Assembly: GCF_000213175.1 (NCBI RefSeq)
Contig: NW_009799102.1
Span: forward strand, 1,043,972-1,107,971
From: Neurospora tetrasperma FGSC 2508
Taxonomy: Eukaryota; Ascomycota; Sordariomycetes; Sordariales; Sordariaceae
Length of the DNA: 64,000 bases
Direction: 5' to 3'
This document shows, one piece after another, positions 26,389 through 36,400 of the stretch. Below the pieces are notes generated by a model. That model had not been told where the DNA came from and did no database searches. It saw only the letters and a list, made by a program, of their open reading frames with translations. Made by a program: the position numbers and the translations under genes. Position 1 is the stretch's first letter. The number at the start of each line of letters is the position of its first letter.

Positions 26389-28410
26389 ATGGACGCCGCG
26401 TCAATCGAAGAGCTCAACAAGGTGCGACGGGCAATGGGCATGAAGCCCCTGCCCGTCCCCGGCGAGGCCCCCAAGGCTCGATCACCCACTCCCGAAGGCG
26501 AAGACAAGGGCAGCACCCTTGAGACCCGCGAAGCCGCATCGTACGACAACTACAAGAAAGCCCTGGAGGCAGAGGCTGCAAAGAAGAAGCGCGAGGAGAG
26601 AGCCGCCGCTATCAAAAAGGCCCGCGAGATGGCCCAGCGCAACGCCATCCTCGACGGCAAGGGCATAGCCGATGACGTGGAAGACGACGAGCTTGATGCC
26701 AAGGCTTGGCTTAAGAACCAGAAAAAGCGGCAAAAGAAGATCGAGGCGGCAAAGAAGGCCGAGGAGGAGAAGGAAGCGGCGGCGGCGGCAGCGGCGGCGG
26801 CTGAGCACACAGCTAGGGATCTGGCCGGTGTCAAGGTTGCCCACGATATCGACACTTTCCTCGAGAGCGGCGACCAGGTTCTCACGCTCAAAGATACCGG
26901 CGTGCTGGATGCCGAAGAAGAAGGGGACGAGCTCGAAAACATTGAATTGCGCGAGCGAGAGAAGTTGAACGAGAGACTCGACCTCAAGAAGAAGAAGCCG
27001 CTTTACGACCCCAATGATATTGACGAGACGGGCGAACGAACGATCCTGTCACAGTACGACGAGGAAATCAGCGGCAAAAAGAAAAAAGCTTTTACACTTG
27101 GGCAGACAATTAGGACAACGACAACGACAGATTCCTTGGCCGACATTCTAGACAGTGCGCCTGTTCAGCGGAAGGGGCAGACGGTTGATCTGGATATGCT
27201 CGGTATGTTATGCCCTCTTCCCCAAATACTTTGATTCATGCTAATGTTCGTGCCCACAGACGATGCCCCTGCACCAGTATCAGATTACATGGATGCTTCC
27301 GAAGTCAAAGTTAAGAAGCCGAAAAAGAAGAAGACCAAGTCGACAAGGCGACGAGACGATGACGATGTGCTATATCCAGGAGAGCCGGAAGCTCCAGCAG
27401 ACACAGAGCAGCAGATGGACATCGATTCGGAGGCTGTGACCTACACGAAAAAGAGGAAGACTTTTGACGAAGACTTTGTCGACGATGACGATCTGCAACA
27501 ATCCTTGGCCCGCCAGAGATCCGCGGCGTTGAAGAAGCGAAAGACGCGACCCGAAGAGCTTGCTAAACAGCTGCGCGAACAATCGAACCAACCCGAGCCG
27601 GAAGCCGCCGAGGCTGGAGGTATCGTTATCGACGAAATCAGCGAGTTCGTTGATGCTCTCCACGCAGAGCGCGAAGAGGAGAAGAAAGCACCAAAGCCAA
27701 AGCCTCAGCAATGGACAGAGACAGCGGTTACAGCAATGGAGGAGGAATCATCAGACGAGGAAATGGAAGACGCCGACAAGGATGGGCAGTCTGAGCGGGC
27801 CACATCGCCGACCGCTGAGCTTCCCACAACCGGTGTCGAAGAAGAACAGCTTGTCGCCCAAGGCATGGCCGCAACCTTCGCCCTGCTCAAAGACCGCCGC
27901 CTCATCGACGCCGAGTCCCGCGGCGGAGAGCTCGTCAAGAACTTCCGCGAAAGTGCCCACTTCAAGGCCGAACTCGCCCGCCTCATGAAGAAGTTCGACG
28001 AGGAGACCCGTATCCAGCGTGAGCGTGATCGTGCCAGCGGCCGTCTCGACCGGATGTCGACCCGCGAGCGTGAGGAGTGGCAGCGCCAACAGAACACGAT
28101 CCGTGAACAGCATCAGGCACGCGTCATGGAGCAGTTGTTCAGGGAAGCGTACAAACCCACTGTTGAGCTCAAGTATGTGGGCGAGGACGGCCGTCAGCTC
28201 GGGCAGAAGGAGGCCTTCAAGGAGCTGTCGCACCAGTTCCACGGTAAAGGCAGCGGAAAAGGTAAGACGGATAAGATGCTCAAGAAGCAGGAGGCGAAGA
28301 AGAAACAAATGGCGCAGAGTTTCCTTGATGCTAGTCAGAACGTTGGCATGAGCACGGCGGCGTCACACCAGGGTAAGAAGCGCAAGGAAGCTGGTGTTCG
28401 GCTGGCGTAA
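26389..28410 (+). CDS. SNU66: Tri-snRNP splicing factor Snu66/SART-1, 654 aa
   Basis: Exons are 26389-27202 and 27260-28410, joined over a 57-nt intron (ATG CTC G|AC GAT). The protein is part of the U4/U6.U5 tri-snRNP. Residues 5-22 (SIEELNKVRRAMGMKPLP) match a HIND element, the motif of Snu66 that binds the ubiquitin-like protein Hub1, including its basic residues. The middle is highly charged and coiled coil-like, with long Lys/Glu/Ala helices. The family blocks DIDTFLESGDQVLTLKD, YDEEISGKKKKAFTLG and the late GMAATFALLKDR ... REEWQRQQNTIREQHQ ... VELKYVGEDGRQLGQKEAFKELSHQFHGKGSGKGK are all present. Length is in the normal range for fungi. Confidence 0.95.
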
Positions 28411-29291
28411 GGGATGACGTGGAAGCTTGATATCACTTACGACTGGGATTCGGAGCGTCGAGAGATGGTTGTTTGGATTATACTATACGAAACAAGGTGC
28501 ATACAACCCTTTTTATTCTATCATCTACCTTCAAGTTCATTGGACTCGCTGACACGGGACGAGCCCTCTAGCGTCGTGCACAGGTAAGATGTAGATCTTT
28601 TCGTCGAGTCGTGATCCCGCTGAATTACCGTTTGCCGTGAAAATATGCACTTGTAAACATTCTGCCCACGATAAAAGCATGGCCACTGGTTGATGTAGGT
28701 CACTGGAATGTCCGATCAAAAGAATACCGTAAGTCACTGCTTTGGCACGGAAGTGAGAGAGCAAATGATCGCCGGGTTGTCAAACCCAAAATAAAACATT
28801 ACTTTCCTGTTGTGTCTCTCGGTATACGCATTTCGTAATCCTCAATGCCTCCGTCCGTTCGTCGCCAGAGCCAAACGCGTTCTTTTCCGGCCATGACCTC
28901 TGGCCAAGAAATTGGGTGCTTCGCCCACCAACTCCTCCTCTAGAGATTGTTAACCCAACCACCAGAAGTCGTCTCTCTCGTTTTCCGGCTTTTCTTGCTA
29001 TGTTGATATCGTGGGTATCTTGGTCGTCATCCCCTCTCCGCTTGCTGAGGTCTCTGAGACTCTGCAACGAAGCTTTCTCTCCCACCCTTCCAACTCCACC
29101 ACCACCGCCGACCCTTTTTCCGTGCTCAAACCACGCTACCCCATCCATATCATCCTTTTCCTCATCCAAAAAAAAGGGGGATTCCCCTCGTTCTCCGGCC
29201 TAGGTGATCGCCACTGACAACAAATGTGTGAGCCCCCCCTACCTCCCTCCTTCCGGACATGTTTTGGAACATGATTTTTCCGTCTTTTCAT
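28411..29291. other. Convergent intergenic region
   Basis: This lies between the Snu66 stop codon and the stop codon of the small membrane protein. A minus-strand frame at 28780-29169 is not credible. No other feature is seen. Confidence 0.45.
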
Positions 29292-29507
29292 TTACGCATC
29301 TTCCAAAATTCTCCCACCCCTCGCATTATCCCCTTCCATCCTCGGGCCCCGGACAAGCAAGTCTGCGTAGGCGCGTGCGGCGTCGTGGTGACGAGTTTGT
29401 ATCCACCACATGAAGAAGATGATGGAGAAGAAGAGGGTAACCCAGATGAGAACCATGCGGTTGGAGCGCCGACGGGGGGCGTAGGGGGAGAAGTAGTTGC
29501 GGGCCAT
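29292..29507 (-). CDS. Small single-pass membrane protein, 71 aa
   Basis: This is a single-exon frame whose ATG is at 29507. The frame is open further upstream, but that part is proline- and threonine-rich and looks like leader. Residues 1-17 are basic (MARNYFSPYAPRRRSNR). A strong hydrophobic segment follows at about 18-36 (VLIWVTLFFSIIFFMWWI). The rest is soluble and ends in GGRILEDA. The positive-inside rule predicts the N-terminus in the cytosol or matrix. The MARNYF start, tight arginine cluster and aromatic-rich helix suggest a conserved small fungal protein, but I do not recognise the family. It could be an accessory subunit of a membrane complex. Confidence 0.55.
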   Translation of the reverse strand: MARNYFSPYAPRRRSNRMVLIWVTLFFSIIFFMWWIQTRHHDAARAYADLLVRGPRMEGDNARGGRILEDA

Positions 29508-30860
29508 GTTTTCCTTGACTGGTGGTGGTGGTTCGGATGTCGCGGGATGTGATGGTAGGTAGGTATGTGTGTAGGTTGGTGTTTTGAAATTCGTCGATGC
29601 TTGGTGGGAACAGAGCCGATGATTAACGACTCGCCGTGTTATTTTCCAGTAGAGGTAGGTACGGTAATAGGTTGGTATCAATTAAGACCGTTCGACTTTG
29701 GAAACATGAAAGGGAGTATGGTTGTTGAAGGATCAGGTGAGAGATTGTAGACGGAAACAAAACCAAAAGTCAAAATGACGTACGGCTAGCAATGCGCCGA
29801 ACAGCGAGGAGCAGCAGCACCTAGCTTACCTAGGCTGCGATGTTGTCAACTTTTAGGCGGTCAGCCGATAGTGGATCTAGAAGGTGCTGAGGTCCCCGCT
29901 GGGTGGGTCGTGCACTGTTGGGCAGCACGTGGGTAGAGTAGGCAGGAATGCCGGCACACTGTCGTCCTTCCTTCTTGTGACCATGGACCATATCTCAACA
30001 CCACTCAACATTTGCTGATGCTTTTATCGTGAACACGCAGAGACGAAGGAAGAAGAACTTGCATGGACTCGACATCCGAAACGAACACAAAGAAACGCAA
30101 GAAAAGGTATATTCAGTCGGTCCCGTGCGATAAACCGTCCACCACCCAAGTAGATGTAGTACTTCCACCAGGCCTGCTTTTACAAAGTTCGGCCGGTTCG
30201 GAACGTGTTGGTACTCTCTCCCAGTGGTTCACCGTTCACCACCCCAAATCTCTCCAATCCAAACCTTCAAACAACCTGAACCAAGAAACGGGCTCATCGT
30301 TACTGAAAGGAAGTTGTAAATTTGGAATAGGATGGACGGACATAGGGCGGTAGATAAGTCAGTTGGTAGTGGCTGGTGTGCAAACCTGGAAGGGTGGAAG
30401 ATGTGATGAAAGGGAGATCGGATGAAGCTCTTCTTGAGCGTGAGACGACAGGTATAGCCTTAATCCCGACAATCTTGGCAGGCGGTTTTGGTGGGCGGCA
30501 GCTTTTCCTCCTGATAGCCTTGACACCACATCCTCATGATTGACGACGCCGTCATCATCATGAAAAACTATCAGAACTGAAGCAGGGAACTTGCGTCAAT
30601 ATCACAACACCAAGAGTCAGAGCATCGATTCTAGTCAAGGTATGTCTGACGGCTTCCCGCATGACATTCTCTAGCGTCCCGTCTATGAAACTGAGCACTT
30701 ATGAGACATGTTTACCTGCGTTTTGGACTTGCGTACCAGTGTAAGCGAATCAAGGTCTATGTCTAATGGTGATCTACTATCTTACATGTCGGTCCGTCTC
30801 TGTATTATGCTTCTTCTGGATTATCAATATTGGGAAGTGTGGTCTTGAACTTATAAAGCA

Positions 30861-30950
30861 CTGTGGGATGTCAGCGTCAAAGGTTACACAAGCGAAATTT
30901 ATCTTCTCCCGCTGTTTCGGTACCCCGGGGGACAAGCTCACATCCCACAG
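30861..30950. repeat. Inverted repeat, 11-bp arms
   Basis: The left arm CTGTGGGATGT (30861-30871) is exactly complementary to the right arm ACATCCCACAG (30940-30950). The two are separated by 68 bp. It could form a hairpin in a transcript or be a pair of facing protein sites. Confidence 0.7.
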
Positions 30951-30969
30951 TTTACGGCAGCCTGAAATT

Positions 30970-31080
30970 CTAGTCCCGTTGAGCATCGGAGGTTAGGACA
31001 ACTACTAGTCCCGTTGAGCATCGGAGCTTGAGACGGCCTGACAAGGTCTACATCCGTTGAACATCGGAGCTTGGGACAAC
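30970..31080. repeat. Three-copy imperfect direct repeat, about 30 bp units
   Basis: Units built on CCCGTTGAGCATCGGAG start at about 30970, 31005 and 31051. The first two share an identical CTAGTCCCGTTGAGCATCGGAG core. The third has diverged at a few bases (CATCCGTTGAACATCGGAG). Each unit ends in a GGAC/AGAC-like tail. Spacing is 35 and 46 bp. Confidence 0.8.
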
Positions 31081-31628
31081 TTCATATGGGACACAGTTGA
31101 ATGCCGGGAAACCGGCGTAGTTTCTGTGTAACTAATTGGTCAGTACTGCTCCCTTTGGATCACATACTTGCTCAAACATCACATGTCAATGTTTTCTAGA
31201 GATGAACACCAAGTCTCGTCGCCTGTCACCCACCGTGATAGGTATGCTGCTGTGTGAAGGCGAGACCTCATGAGGAGATTTGAGCTGGCTGTAAGACTAT
31301 GCATGACGAATCGTTTGTTGGAAGGAACTGACATGCATGAAGATAGTGCCAGCTCGGTAGCTCGTTGGGAAGATTCAGTCTACCGTACGTAGAATCTCTC
31401 CTATCCAGCTGGTCTAGTAATGAACATGGAAGCTGGTGAATACAAGCTGCCCTTCAGTTTCGCGTGGAGATTGTCGAGAACAAGAAAAGACATATAAGCA
31501 TCACTCACTCACTCCCATCTCCTGCTCCAAGAAGCCAACAACAGCCATCAACCACCCCACTACCCCAAACACCAACGACAACGACAACGACAACGACACC
31601 ATCAACAGACGATTTTCCAACCGCCAAG

Positions 31629-32725
31629 ATGCGCCTCTCCATCCTCACCACCATTCTCACCCACATCCACCTCCACTTCACCACCGCCGCCATCCTCCCC
31701 CACCACAAATCCAACCTAGAACTCCTCAAATCCCTACCCAAAACCAACCCAAAGCCCACCAACCCCTTCCCAACCCCCGCCAACAACACCAACAGCAACT
31801 CAACCACCTACCCAACCCCCAAAACCTACGCCCTCCTGCTCTTCCCCACCTTCGAGATCCTCGACGCCTACGGACCCATTGAAATCCTTCAATTCGTCGG
31901 CCACTTCCACCCCTTACGTCTCCTCATCTTTTCCCTCCAAGCCCCATACTCTTCCGGTCTCGCACCTGTCCTCACTACCCCGAGTCTACTAGCATCGTCG
32001 CCCATCAACAACAACCCTCTGAACAGCAGTTTCTACCCGACCTTCAACCCCACCCATCCGATTCCCACGACGGACCAGCAGTGGGAGGAGATGCGCGAGG
32101 TGCTGGAGAGCGTGGATGTGCTAATCGTACCCGGCGGCGATGGGGTGTACAGTCCTGATTTGGAAGGAAAAGGTCGGGAGCTGGACTTTTTGAGGAGGAT
32201 GGTGGTGGAGTTTGGGATCGGGGGCAAGCAAAAAGGAGGAGGAAAAAGGGATAAGTACTTGGTGACGGTGTGCATTGGTGCTGCGGTGGCGGCTAGGGCG
32301 GGCGTGCTGGATGGGCGGAGGGCGACTACGAATAAGATGGTTTGGGATGAGGTGACGCCTTTGGGAGACAAGGTTAAGTGGTGTGTTTTCCCATATATTT
32401 TCTCTTTCTTTCTATGGTACTTGTTACCTGTTCCTCTTTCTTCTTAGGTTGGATTGGGCGTATTGGGGCTTTTGAAAAGAGAAGCTTCTTGCTAACAGTG
32501 TCATGAAACAGGGTCTCGCCAGCTCGATGGGTGGTTGATGGTAACATCTGGACTTCGTCAGGAGTCACGGCGGGTTTGGACTTGACCTTCGAATTCGTCA
32601 GGCAGATGTACCCGGACGGAGTGGACATGGCCAATTTGATTGCTGGAGCGATAGAGCATGAGCCGGTGATGGATTGGAGATATGATCCGTTTGCTGAACG
32701 GTTTGGTGTCCCGCCGCAGAACTAA
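31629..32725 (+). CDS. DJ-1/PfpI-like protein with signal peptide, 321 aa
   Basis: Exons are 31629-32380 and 32512-32725, with a 131-nt intron. The splice gives KW-VSPARWVVDGN, a family segment. I chose the ATG at 31629 because it begins a signal peptide-like stretch (MRLSILTTILTHIHLHFTTAA). An in-frame ATG at 31464 would add 55 Thr/Pro-rich residues and bury that stretch. The body is the class I glutamine amidotransferase-like fold. It has LLFPTFEILDAYGPIEIL near the front, then VLIVPGGDG, and the nucleophile elbow VTVCIGAAVAARAGVLDGRRAT with Cys at about residue 215. Exon 2 ends with SGVTAGLDLTFEFV. Members include isonitrile hydratases, ThiJ-like proteins and proteases, so the reaction is unknown. 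A 60-residue Asn/Pro/Thr-rich spacer precedes the domain. Secretion or ER targeting is an inference. Confidence 0.85.
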
Positions 32726-33400
32726 GGGGCAGTGATGTTGGGGGTGTGACTGACAAGGAGGTGGCAGAGGGATACGATGTCTTGCGTGAAGAAAAGAGTT
32801 GGTTATAAATCTTTGCGTTGCGGAAGTTGAAGGGAGTAGAATTGGGTGGGTACCGAGTTGTAAGGCAACTATATATACATCGACTGGCTGGTGGTGTTGA
32901 AGTGTCTGAAACAAGGGAATTACATAATTGACACTCGTGGTCCTGAACGCCTCCCCATACAACGAACTATATCCATGTTTTGAGTACACGAATTCTGACC
33001 ATTCTTCTCCTGTAACTTTTACAAGTTCCACCGTCTCAAGCATACAAGAACACCACCTCTATCCTCCACCCATTGCCCAGAGCCAAGCTTATTGTAGAAA
33101 TGTTCCTTACACAGAGGAAACGTTCATATCGGACTTTGTTAACGATTGTAACGTGACTCTCGTCCCAGCCGCCCTTGCTTTTGAAACGCCTGATCTTGCG
33201 GCCATACATCCACCACCACCCTCCCGCTGCCGCTCTTTGCCCTTGAGAACTGCTTGTATCTTGCTCTCTTTTGATAGATGCCAAGGCGTAACTCGATGCG
33301 GGCACCTAGAGCGGATAAATCTCACACCTTTGTGTACGACCAGCTGCGACTTTTCCTTGGACGTATTCGTAGTAGTTGACGTCTCCGACTTGCCGCTTCC
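32726..33400. other. Convergent intergenic region
   Basis: These 675 bp lie between two stop codons. A plus-strand frame at 32928-33404 has no plausible start context or family features and is rejected. Nothing else is seen. Confidence 0.5.
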
Positions 33401-36400
33401 TTAGCCGGTCATCTGAACATCTCCTTCTCTGTCTCCACGCGTCACCGGAGCCTTCGCCGCTCCCGTCGCTGTCGTCACCTTGCTACCCTTCGCCTTTCCT
33501 ACTTGGAAGATGTTGAAGATGTCTTGCCACGACTGGATGTTAATGTGTTCAAAGCCGCGCCCCTCCGCGACCTGGTCCTCGTACCACTTGAGCGTTGGGA
33601 CGAACTTGAACTCCATATGGTCCGAAGAGGACCTGGCCCTGGCGAGACGTGCCTCCTCGTAGAGCCTATTGGTGCACTTTGAGCGGGAACCAGGGGAGAG
33701 CTTGGTGCCTCGAGGTGGATGGAAGATGATGCGCACATCTTCGTCTTCGTCTTCCCAGCCATCGTTGCTATCGACATCCATGAGAACGTCGTCGTCGCTA
33801 TCTAGACCTCCGCCATTCATCGTATCTAGCGCCGGCGGGTGCTCCTTTAAAACTTTCCTGAAACCCTTTTCCGGCAACCGCTGCTCCGCTGGTGGAAGAT
33901 GTTCTCCAATATCTTGCATCACTGTTCTGGCGAATTTCAACGTCATGTCGAGCGGATAAGGAGATTCGCATTCACTGGGGCAGTTGAACCCGCCGAGCCA
34001 AACCTGGTCGAGGTACGTACCCCTATTCTTATTTCCGCAGTGCTCACGGACATACTGAATGACACGCCGTTGCATATGAGCGAGCTCCCTTTCTAACGGT
34101 GCCTGTGAGCCCGGAAACCGCTTCCTCGCGAGGGGGTCCCATATGATAACCTCGCACCGTCGGTAGGGGAAAATATCGGCATTGACAGGCCTGTAAATCG
34201 CAAGCCAAGGATGCCACCTAGGATTCGGGTTTTGTGGAGGCTTCTGGGGATCCCACTCCTCGGAAATGGTATAAAACAGGCCTATGTAAGTGTTGAAGGT
34301 TTTGTCGAATGGCCATGTATAACTGAACCACTGGCTGATCGGTTGGTTGTACCTGAGCATCAAATCGCCGTAGGATCTCGCCATCTCCGAATCAGTCCAC
34401 GTCACAGGATATCCGTAAAACCGCATTTTGGGCTTCGGACCGGAATTACAAAAGTTGCTGAAAAGGAATGTTTTAAGAGTCTCTCCACGGTCATTGCTTA
34501 AGCCCGGTATATCGCTTTTGAAGGGGCCAGTCAACTCCAAACTACGCGCCGCACTTGGTGGCTTGCTGGGAGGCAGTTCGTGTGCTGGTACCTGGAGATT
34601 CTGCGATGCTTCGTCCTGCACAACCTCTGCTACCGCGTCTGGGTCATTGATTGTTGTTTTAAGATATTTGGGAATGCGGACCGTCCGAATTCCCTTCTTG
34701 GTGTTTGGATAACCAATACTGGTACACGATCCAACAACATGGAACTTTCGGAACTGATCAGCCCGCAGGGTTGACCACCAGCCGAACCAGTTGACTAGGC
34801 TTTGCTCGTCATTTGGGTCGATGGACGGATCCGCATAGATGAGCGGGCTGTGGTCCTCCTCCATTCCACCGGAGGAGTCGAGCTTTCTGGTGCGTACTCT
34901 GTGAAGTTCAGAAGCAATGATGCCGGCTTGAAGCCTAGATTCACATTCGTCAAGGCTATGTCCTCGCAAGTTGATCTCGAACTGGGTTTCAATAGGAGTC
35001 ATCCCAAGGCTCGGTCCCGCGTTCCACCACCTCTCGCGCGAATCGATGCATTCTAATGCCAAATCTTGAAGGTACTCATGGATGTTGGAGGCCGTCACCA
35101 GACTATAGTAAAAGGTGGAACTCGATTGGCGGCTGAGAAACCAATCAAGAAACTCACGAGCGTGTTCAGGCTCGGATACCAGAAAGCTGGGTGTGAGCAG
35201 AATTGCTGTTCCGAATGGCAATATCCGTGTCAGTTGACTAATCCCGGGGGGGACGCTTTCCGGCAAGGACATTGACGGATATAAGGGATATGCTTCGGTT
35301 GGCTCCGTAAAGCACCAATACTCGTCGTATTTCTTGACCAGGTACTCGGAAAGCTTTGGAAACCGGCGAAGACTCCACACCAACGTTTCGTGGATGATGA
35401 CAACACCAGATGACTCGGCTACGCTGGCTCTGAATGCATCCCAAGAGCCTGGTTGACTAGATATGTATACGTGACAGGCGGGATTGGAAGAGCGCAGCCA
35501 TTGAAAGACGACTGACCGGGTAGCTTTTCCAGTTCCTGACTCGGGGAAAGCGAGAAAGAACTTGTGTATCTGTGGAATCTCCGGCTTTCTTGGTAATAGC
35601 TGATTGTAATCGAATTTGTACAGTCTCCTCATCAGCCACGTCCTGGTGGGCACTGCCTTTCTATTCGTTTCTGGCAAATGTAGCGGAAGACTGAGCGGTC
35701 GGAGCATAGTTCCACAGTCAATATCTGATGAGAATATAGTATAACAGAGCGCTGCAGTCAAGCCAGTTGCTACCTCCTGGCCAAACAATTTAGTTTGCCA
35801 CTGCTCACATTTGGTGGGATAAATGAGAAGGTTGTAATGCCGACCCGAGTAGTAAAGACCGAGCAGTCGCGCCTTAAGCTGCTGTGCAAGCTTCTCTATA
35901 GCTTCTTTGTTCTCGGACGTTATAGGCCCTTTGGCCAGGCACTCTTGGAACAAGGGAGGCTTCAATTTTGCCACTGCTGTTTCAGCGAAACAACTTAGCC
36001 GAATCTCTAGCGACTTTTGGTTGCCGAAATGTGCAGCCCACAACTGATGGGTATCTCGCGGCACATCGTGAAATGTGACCTCAAAAGGGGGGATCTCGGC
36101 GATCAGCAGTCTTTTGTTCAGATTTCCCCTTCGCACCCCGTCATCGGACTCGCCGGCAGAAGCAGTAGCAGGCGGCGGATCTGGACTAGGTATGCGCTTG
36201 TGAGCCGTCGAATTTGTGGGCGTAGTTGGCGTTGTATTAACAGGCTCGACAAACATCCCATCAACATCCATCTGTTCCCGTTCCTGAGGAATTGTGGTCT
36301 CATCATGGCCAGGCACGAAGCGGACGGATTTGCGCTCCTTGGGTTGTCCTCCATCGGGTTTTGATTTTGTCAAAGCAGATTTCCTTCTGGGCGGATCCCT

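Larger units (their letters stand above)
29508..31628. other. Intergenic region with small repeats, 2.1 kb
   Basis: The two flanking genes diverge across this spacer. It holds an 11-bp inverted repeat at 30861-30950 and a three-copy tandem repeat at 30970-31080, listed separately. Just before the next gene there is an ACGACA-type repeat (about 31568-31605). No gene is recognised; the plus-strand frame at 30063-30353 has no features. Confidence 0.5.

Noticed and set aside
30970-31080. Direct repeats as a CRISPR-like array
   Set aside because: Only three imperfect units with uneven spacing, in a eukaryotic genome.
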